64,000 nucleotides of DNA from Dinochytrium kinnereticum (Eukaryota > Chytridiomycota > Chytridiomycetes > Chytridiales > Chytridiaceae). Position numbers and translations under genes: made by a program. Under the pieces are notes generated by a model. The model was not told the origin of the DNA. It made no database searches and saw nothing but the letters and a program-made list of their open reading frames with translations. The first letter of the stretch is position 1. Every line of letters starts with the position of its first letter. The DNA lies in contig JADGJT010000015.1 of NCBI GenBank assembly GCA_027604005.1, positions 62,001 through 126,000 of the forward strand. The letters are read 5' to 3'. Positions 23,232 to 33,608 of this stretch are shown here, piece by piece.

Positions 23232-24157
23232 ATGTTTGCACGACGTCTGGGAATCTTGGGGAGGGTACGGAGATGCAGCAGATTACTGCATGTTGATGGC
23301 GTTCCCACCGGACTGGTGTCGGTCACATACCGGCAAGATCTGGGGAAACATATGCTCGAGCTTCAATTACCTCGGTTTAAAGATCCTGTGAAAGGCGAGG
23401 GTCAGGTCAACTGCTTCCTCCCTCTTGGGTTTGCTTCTACAAGACATTTTCTGGATATGGTATGAGCCATCTTTGCAAAACGAAGGATTGACTAAAGTGC
23501 TCGCGTCAGATAAAAGAAGAATTTCCACCATTTATTGCAACGCTGGCCAGGAAAGACACAAATATTCCTATTGATCCGACGACCGTACCGATCAAACACC
23601 TGTTTAATGGGGATTTGAAAGTAGTGCTCGCGCTGTCCAGGACCAATCGCTGTGAAGGATACGAAGTATACCTGGATAAGAATAGTATAATGAGGGAAAT
23701 CGATGCCGAGAGTCGGAAGTTGCAATGGCTTCAATCAAAGGCAGATGACATCAAGACACTTCACACAAATATAGAGGGCAAGATCGATGTACAACTTAGG
23801 ATATTTCGGATAGCTGGACTCTCCTACTTTGTTTCGCAAGCTGCTGCCATCATATGGTACACGAATGTGTTGGGATGGGATGTTATGGGTATGCAAAAAT
23901 ACCGTGTGATACCTAATCCTTCCTATGCAGAACCCGTTGCTTACATTGTTCAATTAACGAATATGACTTTGGGCGGTGCCTGTTTTGTTTTCCTTAGAAA
24001 AGAACCATCTGCAGGAAGGATAGCTGAATGGTTCCAGATATGGCGTCGGAATCGTCTTTATAAGCTTCATGGATACGATCCCGTCGAAGAAAATACGATA
24101 CGAACGCACATAGTTAATCATGAGACTCGCCTACGACTACTTAAAGAAGTTTCTTGA
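23232..24157 (+). CDS. mitochondrial calcium uniporter pore subunit (MCU)
   Basis: Pore of the inner-membrane Ca2+ uniporter. ATG 23232 opens an Arg-rich presequence (MFARRLGILGRVRRCSRLLH). The N-terminal domain, a coiled-coil (EIDAESRKLQWLQSKADDIK) and two membrane helices follow. The selectivity filter between them reads WDVME-PVAY: it is split by a 42-nt intron at about 23889-23930 that removes an in-frame insertion of about 14 residues. The filter is DVME where DIME is usual; the acidic residues are kept. A coiled C-terminal stretch ends LLKEVS. About 275 residues after splicing. No EMRE or MICU gene is in the window. Convergent with the CHTOP-like gene. Confidence 0.92.
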
Positions 24158-24210
24158 TATGCAAAGTAGTTTACAATAAAATAGAGCAGCCTGGAACCCA
24201 TCTCCCCAGT

Positions 24211-24750
24211 TTAAATACCCTGCTGGCCTGATTTCCAGTTATCCAATTCCATATCCAAACTGTCCTTGGTCAGAGGCTTTTTCTCAGCGCGGTTGTTTCG
24301 TGGAAACTTGATGTTTCCTTTTGCCGGTCCGACTCTAGCTGACTTATTTCCTCCAGCCATTTTTGATGCCATCCCGCCAGCTTTACTAACGGCATTTGGC
24401 CTAGCCCCCAATCGTTGTTGGATTGGAACTACTGGCGCCCCAAGTCTTTTCAAGACATTTTGAGCTCCAAGACGAGAAAAGACTGAGTTCTTTTTTTGAT
24501 GGAGAGCCTTGTTGGTGTTGATGTTACCGTTGCTGTTGCTGTTGTTCTTCTTGATGTTGATGGTATGTTTTGGCTGCGGCTGCGGCTGCTCTTTGGTCAT
24601 CTTTCTCAGGGTGGCGAATCTTAACAGGATATTAACAAAGCTCAGGAGCAATGAATCCCACCTCTCAGACAAGGTGATCCTTCTCCCGCCACCTTGTTGG
24701 TCTTGCGATGTGGGGAGAGTCGTCCTCGCGGAATTCCTGTTTCGACCCAT
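24211..24750 (-). CDS. CHTOP/FoP-like RNA-binding adaptor
   Basis: Small basic protein. The C-terminal motif KKPLTKDSLDMELDNW resembles the FoP-duplication motif of CHTOP, Yra1/ALY and related mRNA-export adaptors, where it contacts the UAP56/Sub2 helicase. The middle is rich in Arg, Gly and Asn with RLGA repeats (FSRLGAQNVLKRLGAPVVP, then QRLGARPNAVSKAG). The N-terminus has ITLSERWD, like the start of CHTOP. The ATG at 24750 (MGRNRNSARTTLP) is chosen because an in-frame upstream ATG would overlap the start of SMU1, 26 bp away on the other strand. No RRM is present. Function is inferred from the short motif, so confidence is moderate. Confidence 0.6.
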   Translation of the reverse strand: MGRNRNSARTTLPTSQDQQGGGRRITLSERWDSLLLSFVNILLRFATLRKMTKEQPQPQPKHTINIKKNNSNSNGNINTNKALHQKKNSVFSRLGAQNVLKRLGAPVVPIQQRLGARPNAVSKAGGMASKMAGGNKSARVGPAKGNIKFPRNNRAEKKPLTKDSLDMELDNWKSGQQGI

Positions 24751-24776
24751 CACTGACAAGTTTTCAAAATCGAAAG

Positions 24777-26799
24777 ATGGAAATCGAGTCGTCCGAGTAT
24801 GATTTACACACTTTCTATTTGAATATAGCCTCATATTTTCCCAGCGTTATTCGACTGGTTCTACAGTTCCTTAAAGAAAACAATCTTCAAAGATCGTTCG
24901 AAACTCTCCAAGTAATGACGCTCTCTTTCTGAATTGGCTATTTACCAAGAATTTATTAGGAGGAGTCGGCTATTCATTTAAATGCCGTTGACAGCATTGA
25001 TGCATTCTTGGCAAATGTTCATGCCGGAAAGTGGGATTTGGTGCTGAAGGCGATATCGCATGTCAAAATTCCCATGAAGAAACTTTTGGATTTATATGAG
25101 CATGTAGCGTCCATCTTTGCTCTCGGCTGTTTACTAGTTTTTAGATCATTATTGAGCTTATAGAAATGAAGGAAATAGGTGCTGCAAGATCTCTTCTTCG
25201 TCAAACCGATACCATGCAACACCTTCGAGAATTCAGTCCTGATAGATATTTACGCCTTGAAGAACTGTTGTCGAAGAATTATTTCGATGAGAAAGAAGTC
25301 AGGACATACTTTCGATCCCCTACTAACTTTTCTTAGTTTTACCCTCATGGCTCAAAGGAAAAGAGAAGAAGAGATATTGGCAACGCTCTTGCAAGCGAAG
25401 TGAATGTTGCGGCTCCATCGCGGCTAGTTTCTCTGCTAGGCCAATCCTTAAAATGGCAGCAATCTCAAGGCATTATACCCGCGGACTTCGCATTTGATTT
25501 ATTCCGTGGTGCTGCTATTACTGCGAAAACAGAGGATGATTGTCCACCATCTCAATGCTTTAAAACTATAAAGGCATGAAAGATATGTACTTTATCGTTT
25601 GCTAACCTGCCTTAGTTTCCAAGAAAAGCAAAAGCTGAATCGGCTGCGTTTTCTCCGGATGGCCAACATTTTGTGACAGGTACCTTGGATGGATTAATCG
25701 AAGTCTGGAACTATTTCACTGGAAAGCATAGAAATGATCTCAAGTATCAAAAAGAGGTAAAACTCAATTATTTTCCACTATAAGTGACCTTTACCAGGAA
25801 AATTTTATGATGATGGATGATGCTGTTCTCTGCTTGGCTTTTGGGAGGGATAGCGACATTCTGGCATCAGGAGCAAAGAACGGTAATATAAAGGCAAGTC
25901 TAAAACAACCATCTTTAATGCCTAACCAACTTTTAAGATCTGGCGTGTATCTACCGGACAGTGCATGAGAAGATTTATGGCGGCACATTCCCAAGGAGTG
26001 ACTTCTCTACGCTTTAGTAAAGACAATACCCAAGTTCTGAGTGGAAGTTTCGATTTTTCAATAAGGTGGCATGAAATTGCTCATCTTATAAAATTTAATA
26101 TTGTTCAGGCTTCATGGTATTAAGTCTGGGAAAATGTTGAAAGAATTCCGTGGTCACATATCCTATGTCAACGACGTTCAATTTTCAGGCGATGGAACTA
26201 AAATATACAGTGCAAGTAGTGACGGGACTGTAAAGGTTAAACTTCTTTTCTCAGTCCATACACTCATATAGATAGATTTGGGATTTGAAAAACGCTACTT
26301 CCATCAATACGCTGACACTACATGAAGGCAAAGCGGTTACGGGAGGTGTCCAAAGCTCCTCCGTTAACAAGATCGTCACATTCCCGTTTAACGATAATAT
26401 CCTTATCTGCAACAAAAGTCCATTCCTTTATCTTATTTCAAGTCGCGGACAGGTTCTTATCATTTTAAATTTCGAAGAGTTCACAGTTTGAAGGTAATCA
26501 GGACTTTCTTCGCGAAAACCAGCGTAAAAAAAGGAGAGTCTCCTCCGGACTTTTTGACAGCAAGTATATCCTGTAAAGGAGAATTTGTCTACGGAATCTC
26601 CAGCACCAATTACCTGTTCTGTTTTAACGCTGAAGATGGGACTCTTACGAACAACTTTCAAGTTTTTGGGTTTTGTATCTTTCCACGCTAATTTCTTTAG
26701 ATTTCGGAATCTGAGGTGACAGGGTTTATTCAACATCCCTTCTCCAACATCAGCGCTGTTTTGACAGAAGGTGGCGTGTTGGCGCTTTGGAAGGCATGA
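24777..26799 (+). CDS. SMU1-like spliceosomal WD40 protein
   Basis: Spliceosome B-complex protein that works with RED/IK in pre-mRNA splicing. ATG 24777 opens a LisH/CTLH region ([26 protein letters not shown], spread over exons) followed by [20 protein letters not shown] and a conserved linker ([16 protein letters not shown]). Seven WD repeats run from [17 protein letters not shown] to [15 protein letters not shown], including [20 protein letters not shown] and [20 protein letters not shown]. Around nine introns, one per repeat or so, of 35-60 nt. Order and motif content match SMU1 over its whole length. The stop is 29 bp before the scaffold gap. Confidence 0.92.
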
Positions 26800-26828
26800 G
26801 TTGCAACATGGCACAAAACAAAAAAAAA

Positions 26829-26838
26829 NNNNNNNNNN
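26829..26838. other. assembly gap (10 N)
   Basis: Ten undetermined bases after a poly-A run. Ten Ns is a conventional placeholder, so the true distance and even the adjacency of the two sides are not given by the sequence. Confidence 0.99.
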
Positions 26839-26903
26839 TTTAAATGTCATTTTTTAATTTTTTTTCTTCACTTTTCTCAAGACAAATCAAGCTTAACTCC
26901 TCC

Positions 26904-26928
26904 AGGGTATTCACATGGCGAATACCCT
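26904..26928. repeat. 9-bp inverted repeat (hairpin) near the gap
   Basis: AGGGTATTC (26904-26912) and GAATACCCT (26920-26928) are perfect reverse complements around a 7-base loop. No gene could be assigned in 26839-27206. A short minus-strand peptide starting MAPFNTKKKIGAGTSW at about 27033 runs into TGA after 25 residues. The same frame then stays open to the gap. The rest of this stretch shows nothing I can name. Confidence 0.6.
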
Positions 26929-27206
26929 TGATGAAGTATAGAAGCTTGAATCAGTCGTAAGCATTCATGGATGGGCGTCGCCAGGATGTCCCGGCGCCAA
27001 TTTTCTTTTTGGTGTTGAACGGAGCCATGATAGATAAAAGTCAAAAGATTCAAAGCAGATCCACAAGCCGCATGCGCTTGGAGCTGGTTTTACTCTAATC
27101 CAGAGTCTTTTGATATATTGACAGTTTTTCGTTTTAAGACGAACATAAGAATTATCATTCATAGTTGTTCTGAGAATATCAAGTATGGAGAATTAATAGG
27201 TTATCG

Positions 27207-27764
27207 TCAAATCTCAATAACATCATAATCAATTGTCTGCCGATCTCTTGGTTCAACCTCATACTGCAGGCGTCCCACACTGGAAGTAGAAGTGAAGCTA
27301 AATCGTCAAATCTTTCTACCGAGTTTATGTTGGGGATGAGGATAGAAGGCCAAGACTGCCTGAATATGACTTGTCAACCCGAGGGTGGACTCAGTCAATT
27401 CAAAAATTCAACTGAGCCTATGCAAGCTTTACCTTGTCCGTAAAGACAAAGGCATTCCGAAGTTGTGGACCGTTTCGTTACATCTCGGCCATACCTGAGC
27501 AACCGTGAATTTGTGACTCCATGTTCTACCAGATGCTTTGAATAAGCAGGATCCGGTAGATTATGAGTATTGGTTAATGCATTTACAGGTTGGCAACATA
27601 TGTTTTGGATGCCTTCAATGGGAGCAAAGTAGGCACATTCTCATTAATGCCTTTGGGCAAAGATTTCTCCTTCCTTCTGTGGGCATTTCAGATGTTGATG
27701 TGCTTCCTGTCTGCAACTCGATGGCTGCCCACTCTCGCCCGTCTCCATTCCCATCAACAGTCAT
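27207..27764 (-). CDS. unrecognised small spliced gene
   Basis: Four exons read in frame from ATG 27764 (MTVDGNGDGREWAAIELQTG) to TGA at 27207, about 130 residues. Introns with GT-AG ends lie near 27540-27600, 27372-27434 and 27278-27318. The middle exon is the most protein-like (HLVEHGVTNSRLLRYGRDVT) and the last ends RDRQTIDYDVIEI. The segment NLLPKGINENVPTLLPLKA precedes it. I do not recognise a family. It is divergent from G-alpha 2 (180 bp between starts), where a gene would be expected in this compact genome. The start and first intron are the weakest points; the region could also be an upstream untranslated exon of something else. Confidence 0.4.
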
Positions 27765-27944
27765 TGCGTTCTTCAGTCAGAAAATATGTCTTTGTTGTTC
27801 TGCCAAACTGCTCTGAGTGTTTCAAATGTGTGAAGAATAGTATTGTTCTGCCAATCACACTTCCACCAAAATTGAAGTTGACAAACCGACTGATTGCTCT
27901 TGACTGGTCGAGCGGGCTGGAACCCTCGAAACGCTGAATCCAAC

Positions 27945-29349
27945 ATGGGCAACTGTGGCTCTTCCGAAGAACGAGCAGCCGATGAAAGGAGCAAGGAAAT
28001 CGATAATAACCTCAAGGCTGATGCAAAGGCCTCCGTCAAGAGCGTCAAACTGTTGCTGTTAGGTTGGTTTTGTGGAAGGGATATTCAGAACGGCGCAATT
28101 CTAAAATGCAACTAAAAAGGGCCGGGTGACTCGGGAAAGTCGACGTTGCTAAAACAGTTCAGGCTGATTCATGGACATGGGTTTACAGATCAAGAACGGA
28201 AGACTTTCCGCTCTGTCATCCTTGGAAACTTAATGGGGTCCATGAAGACACTTATCACGGCCATGGATCTGCTACAAATTCCGTTTGGATACATGAGCTC
28301 GACTGCCAAGGAAGGAGACTCAAATAACAACCAGATAACTGAAAGCGCAGGAAGCAATACAGCTGCCGATCACCAACTCCCTCCCTCGAATCCCGCAGAC
28401 TCAACACCCGAAGCCATAAAGCATGCAGTCAACCTTATCAAAAACTGCCCAATTACATACGGAGAAGATAATCTGGTTACTAGGGACATTGTTGACTCCA
28501 TACAGCTACTTTGGAAAGAACCTGGCATACAGATAGCATATTCGCGGAGGAATGAGTACCAGCTTTACTCTGCTTGCGCATAGTGAGTATAAAATCCACA
28601 AACGATTGCTTAATGCTTCCAGCTACATGAGCAATATTGAACGCATATGCGGCAGTGGTTATGTTCCAACGGATCAGGATATTCTTTCGGCCCGTATTAT
28701 CACAACCAGTATTACGGAAACGCAGATTAAAGTTGAATCCATGACTTTCCGAATATTTGATGTTGGAGGGCAGAGGTCAGAGAGGAAAAAATGGGCACCT
28801 TACTTTGATGACGTAAAATGCATCATCTTCATTGCCGATATAAGTGCTTACGATCTGACACTAGTCGAAGAAAACACCGTCAACAGAAGTAGGATTGCTT
28901 GAGAAGAACATTTTACTAATTAGAGTAGTGACTGAATCCTTGAATCTCTTCAAAACAATATGCAATCACCCTTTATTTAAAACAACAGCCATGATTCTCT
29001 TCCTAAACAAGATTGACCTGTTCCAAGAAAAGCTTCAGACAGTCCCCCTTAAGAATTTTTTCCCGGATTTTAAAGGTACAACCAAAATATTTCCTCATCG
29101 GAACGTTAAATGCTTAAAAGGTGCCAATACTTTCGAGGAAGCCTCGGAATTTTTTGCAGAAAGGTTTTCCTCTCTCAACCAGAGCGATTCAAAGATTATT
29201 TATGTACATTTCACTTGGGCTACCGACACTACCCAAATCAAAAAAGTTCTTCTGACCACAAATCAGATCATCCTACAGTTCGTCCTCATCACAACTGTCA
29301 AAATTAATCCAAATTTAGACTTAATCTTCAAGCAGCAGGGATCTTCTGA
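27945..29349 (+). CDS. heterotrimeric G-protein alpha subunit 2
   Basis: Second G-alpha. ATG 27945 gives MGNCGSSEE, a myristoylation start with a palmitoylatable Cys4. The P-loop, assembled over an intron, is GPGDSGKST: Asp stands where GAGESGKST has Glu. Other G boxes are DVGGQRSERKKW, LFLNKIDLF and TWATDTTQI. The helical domain carries an insert of about 45 polar residues (around 28303-28420; KEGDSNNNQITESAG) of the type seen in yeast Gpa1. Five introns; the last (about 29279-29318) gives the C-terminus LNLQAAGIF, again without the -4 Cys. Both copies share intron-bounded ends and the Trp in the G5 box, which suggests they arose by duplication in this lineage or are old subclasses. Confidence 0.95.
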
Positions 29350-29442
29350 TATCTTCCCTTCCGCTTTAGGCTTCAGATACAAAACAACCACGAGAAGCCT
29401 TACGGAGATAAGACGAGGTGGCTGTGGAGGCAGAAGATTATC

Positions 29443-30558
29443 TCAAACACCAGAACTTTCGCACGACTCCACTAACGCCCGCAACTCTTGAGGCCGAAAA
29501 GATGTACAGAGCAACTCATCGCCCTGCCTGCTTCTCTTAGTCTTGATTATTTTGTGATCCGTCATTTCTCGAAGTTGAGATTTGAAAATATCCTGATTCG
29601 TCACAACGAACTTCTCCAAGCACATTGTATATAAAGCATTTTTAGTCAAGCCATTCCATCCATTTTGAATTGCACTTCGATCGGCCTTTTCTTCTGCTTC
29701 TTGTTGGTGAGATTCAGCTCCTTCGTTTGCGTCTTGTAGTTCCTTTCGAGCAAGGAGGAGGAATATCTTTCTTGCATTTGCGTTGAGACTGCTAAGAACA
29801 TGCAAGGCGCCACGGGCCTCATCATCAGTGCCGGCCCTCCTTTTTAGATTTTCATCCAGCACCATGGCCTTTGGTATGGCCTCAATTTCTTCTAGATAGT
29901 CCGAAAAGGATGTCACATCTTTCCAGAGCCACCGAAAGTCCTCTGTCAGGGTTTGATCCCAAAGAAGGGGCGCGTTTATATGGTCCATGGATGCGATGAT
30001 TCTGATGCAGCCTTGAGGGCAACTTTTCTTAACGAATGATATGAGAGTCTGGCATGCCGAGCTTCTCATCGCTGACCCGTCGATGCTGTGTATAACCACG
30101 TAGATACACTCAAAATGGTCCATGTCTTCGGTAAAGTACGACTTAATGTCTGAAAGTTGTTCCGTCAATGAGATGAATGTTTTCTCACTCGGCTCGGCAC
30201 AAAGTGTATGCAGCGGTCCGACAAAATCATCCTCAACATCAAAGCGAAGATCGTTTCCGTTTATCTCAAGGACGGGATATTGAGTACAGTGTTCCGAAAT
30301 GAAGTCGGAGAGAAGAGATCTTTTTGAGCCAAGTCCGTAAAGCATCAGGCTGAAGCCTGCGGCGAGTTGCAGCTGCCATTCGGAGAATCTCATGGCGATT
30401 AAGGATTTCAACAGCTCCTTCTGCTCTTGATGTTTCGGCTTGGCTCCCGCAATCAAGTCCTTGTATTCGCTCAAGGTTAAAGGCGAGATGTGTGTGGGGT
30501 GCCCAGCAGCGTTTCGAAGGCGCTTTCGTCCGATACTATTGTCATGGAAGTAACGCAT
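29443..30558 (-). CDS. ORC2: origin recognition complex subunit 2
   Basis: Core subunit of ORC, which loads MCM helicases at origins. Intronless, 371 residues from ATG 30558 (MRYFHDNSIGRKRL); longer in-frame starts at 30600 and 30642 exist but would overlap the DTWD1 start. Family landmarks: FSEWQLQLAAGFSLMLYGLG with SKRSLL (degenerate Walker A region), SIDGSAMRS, IRIIASMDHINAPLLWDQ, FRWLWKDVTSFSDY and the winged-helix C-terminal part (FVVTNQDIFKSQLREMTDHK). The long disordered N-terminus of many ORC2 proteins is missing, so the protein is short for the family. It is head to head with DTWD1, 33 bp between starts. Confidence 0.9.
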   Translation of the reverse strand: MRYFHDNSIGRKRLRNAAGHPTHISPLTLSEYKDLIAGAKPKHQEQKELLKSLIAMRFSEWQLQLAAGFSLMLYGLGSKRSLLSDFISEHCTQYPVLEINGNDLRFDVEDDFVGPLHTLCAEPSEKTFISLTEQLSDIKSYFTEDMDHFECIYVVIHSIDGSAMRSSACQTLISFVKKSCPQGCIRIIASMDHINAPLLWDQTLTEDFRWLWKDVTSFSDYLEEIEAIPKAMVLDENLKRRAGTDDEARGALHVLSSLNANARKIFLLLARKELQDANEGAESHQQEAEEKADRSAIQNGWNGLTKNALYTMCLEKFVVTNQDIFKSQLREMTDHKIIKTKRSRQGDELLCTSFRPQELRALVESCESSGV

Positions 30559-30591
30559 TTTACTTAAACAGACAATTCTTGTTTTTTTCTG

Positions 30592-31503
30592 ATGGCTCAT
30601 CAAAAAAGAATGTGGGAGGAGGCTGATGCCGATCAGCTTCATCGGCCCGACTTATGTGCCCTCGCCATCAGCGACTGCTCGTTTCTCTTGGACGCAACGA
30701 GAGAAATCTGCCTTACCTGCAAGAAGAGCCAAATGATATTTTGCCCTACTTGCTGCATCCCATTATCCCATCAATCACCTCATCTTCGTCTGCCCATGCC
30801 CCTGGATATGTACGTAACCTTGGCCAGACTTTTGTTATTGGCCTGAACTCTGTACTTTAGCTATCGTCATCCTGGAGAAGCAGTTGGGAAAACTACATCC
30901 GTTCATGCGAAGCTGGTGGCCCCAAGCGATGTCAACATCTACATCGACGATTTTAAAGGAGATGGTTTGAAGGAATTAACAGAAAGATATCCTGATCCGA
31001 CAAGGATTCTGCTGCTCTTCCCGACTCCGGTATGCAGTCTTCCTTTCATCCAAAGTTGACATTCTCAGGATTCTGTCCCAGTTAGCGACATTGATCCTAC
31101 ATCCTATGACCGTTTAGTTGTTCTGGATGGAACATGGAAGCATGCTAGATCAATGACAGCATGCATATCTCACATCGGTTTTAAAAAGGTTAGGATATCA
31201 GAGCATCGTACGCTATTCTGGAGATACCAAAAGTATGGGGATCATTGCCTTGCCACCATTGAAGCCATTTACTGGTTTTACCGAGAGCTGGGAATCAACT
31301 TGCGCGCGCCAGTGCCCTATGAAGGAAATTTCGACAACCTGCTCTTTTACTTTAAACTGCAGTACGATAAGATTCAACACACCTATAGATCCAACCCAAA
31401 CATATCCTTCACCAGGAAAAAATTAGATGCAACAAGCTACATAGAATACACTGACGTTAGCGGCACTCAAAAGCAGCAGCTCGAATCAAATAAAATCGCA
31501 TAA
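30592..31503 (+). CDS. DTWD1-like tRNA acp3U methyl-transferase-type enzyme
   Basis: DTW-domain enzyme; the DTWD1 branch adds an aminocarboxypropyl group to uridine in tRNA. The start at 30592 gives MAHQKRMWEEADADQ. A zinc-like Cys cluster follows (LTCKKSQMIFCPTCC). An intron at about 30811-30860 joins PLD to IYRHPGEAVGKTTSVHA. A second short intron near 31032-31070 precedes the DTW signature, here VVLDGTWKHARSM (DGTW). The family block TLFWRYQKYG then CLATIEAIYWFYREL supports DTWD1 over DTWD2. The C-terminal tail ends ESNKIA. Its stop codon is followed one base later by the stop of ADA3 on the other strand. Confidence 0.85.
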
Positions 31504-31504
31504 T

Positions 31505-33608
31505 TTATTGTTCATATATGGAAGTGGATGGTATAGAGACCCGCTCTCCTGGAAACAGGCATCCAACCTTCTCAATCAACATTTTACGCTTTTCAATATT
31601 CTCCAACGTAGCCTCTGGTATCGCGCGTACCGATTGCGAAGCCTTGATTTTTCGCCTATTTTTTGGGTTTTGCTTCTGAACGAAAATTAGAGTAATATTC
31701 CTCATAGTTATCATCTTACAAATCGCTTAAGATAGTCTGCCTCAATCTGCTTGGACATTGCATCCAGTACAAGATTGTATTGCTCCCATCCCCTATAGTA
31801 CGAAGCAATCTCCCGGAGACGCTGCTTGCGACGCGTATTTTCAAGAATTTGGGATCTTAGCTCTTGCTGCAAACGACGTAATTCATTGGCAATCTCGTCT
31901 TCATCGGGCTGATCTTGTTCCACCTTATATATACATCAGAGGTAATCTCTAGCTTAAGCAAACCTCTTCATCTCCCAATAATCCTAGAAAGCGAATCTCA
32001 TTTTTCAGCCTATCCTCCAGCACCATCATCTCCGCCACTGAGCGAAATTGGGGTTTACTTCTGCTCTCTATCCCATTATCAAATTCGGATACATGCATCT
32101 GCAAGCTTTCCTCTTGCAAAGAGCTCAAGACACGTTCGGTTAGGCTTCCAAGGTATATGTCGCCCCCAAAGATAGTGTCTTCCATCTCCTCATACTCCCG
32201 AAATCCATTCGGCTTCATAGCTACGGCTAAATCAGAGTTAGTATTGAAAGTCTTTCAAAATTTTTACAGTCCGATTGAGGCAGCATAGCGCCTTCTTCAT
32301 CTGCCCATTGCTCAAGATAGTGTCTTCCCAATAGCGGCACAATAAAAGGTGTGATTTCATCACCCTGAATTTCCCCAGTAAGTAAAAGCATAGACTAATG
32401 AGGAGCGAACCCTGCAATCTAGAAAGGCAAAATCCTCATCTTGTAAAGGCCTAAAGAATTGCTGATCGCAAAAAGACCAGAACTGTGTGATCGGTATCTG
32501 ATTCGGAGGTGCTTTTGCTTTGGAGTAATCTCCCTCTAAAATTGCCTGAGAATCATCCTTCCGATCTTCACCCAATCCCGCTTCGTCCGTTGTATCCATT
32601 TTACCTCTCTTCTTTTGCTTAATTTTCATTTTCTCTGCGGAGCCTTTCGCGGCTTTCTGTCAACGAGATTCACCACGTTAGTATCAAATCCCAGGAGAAG
32701 GAGAAGGAGAGGTGAATATTAGAATACGAACAGGTTTCGGAAGTTTTGGAGTACTCGCTCGTGATGGTGCCTTCAAAATTGTGGGAGCCGTTGGAACAGA
32801 TGTCGGAGGAGGAGGAGGAGATGTTGCAGGTATCTTTAATTTAAGCTTTCCGTTCTGAGTGACTTCGATCTTGACCGAGCCGTCGTCCGTTTTCCTGAAT
32901 AAAACAGAACCTTGTCCTGAAAAAATTATGAAAAACATCGTAGAGGATCTGAGCTCACCCTTGTCAGGTTCAAAAACGTCAACTTCTCCCTCTCTTTCTC
33001 GCTTCCTTTTCTTTTTCCTATATACAACATTAAAACTGTGGCTTTCATGAAAAAATATAGCTACTCACAGTTGTGGAGACATTGAAGTTCGTGCCGCCAA
33101 CATATTGACCTCCACTAAAAAACAATGTTACTAATGGGCTGGGTTGCAGAAGCCCACCCTCATTCTCAACTTTAACTAAATTCTCCTCTTTCACCTTCAC
33201 CTTCCCTTGATGTTTACTCTTTTTGTCTGTCTTTGGCATGGATGCATTTGGTGTTGGCACAACTGTTGGTGAGACGGATGCAGGTGCACTGATCGCCGTT
33301 GCAGTTGCAGGCACCATCGGCTTTTCATTTCGCCTCAGCCACTGCTGAACAATCTCAAGGTTTTGCTTCAACTGCGTCTCGCGAGCCATGGTCTCCGTTT
33401 TGAATGACTCAATCTCCGCCATAAGTTGCTGCAAGTGTGCCAGAGACGGAATCTCCGAGGGCTGTCTTGGTACCGCAGCCTCTGTTGATGGTTCAGGTGC
33501 GACATATTGCTGGTATAATCTGGGTCGTCGCTGGGGCGGGTTGGTGGATGGCTCCGAGTAAACCAGGGGAATCTCAGTGCAGTCAAGCTCAATTGGAACA
33601 GGGGTCAT
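31505..33608 (-). CDS. ADA3/TADA3 transcriptional adaptor (SAGA/ADA HAT module)
   Basis: Subunit of the Gcn5-Ada2-Ada3 histone acetyltransferase module. About seven exons. N-terminal exon (MTPVPIELDCTEIPLV; a frame extension with SVEKLLKFRDCR lies upstream of the ATG) is Pro/Ser-rich. The middle has PITQFWSFCDQQFFRPL, the conserved block before the C-terminal domain. The C-terminal exons align with TADA3 in order: YLGSLTERVLSSLQEES, MVLEDRLKNEIRFLGLL, DEIANELRRLQQELRSQIL then NTRRKQRLREIA, and TLENIEKRKMLIEKVGCLFP. The last intron (about 31673-31717) joins KRF to KQNPKNRR. The stop is one base from that of DTWD1. The 5' end is uncertain by one short exon. Confidence 0.83.
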
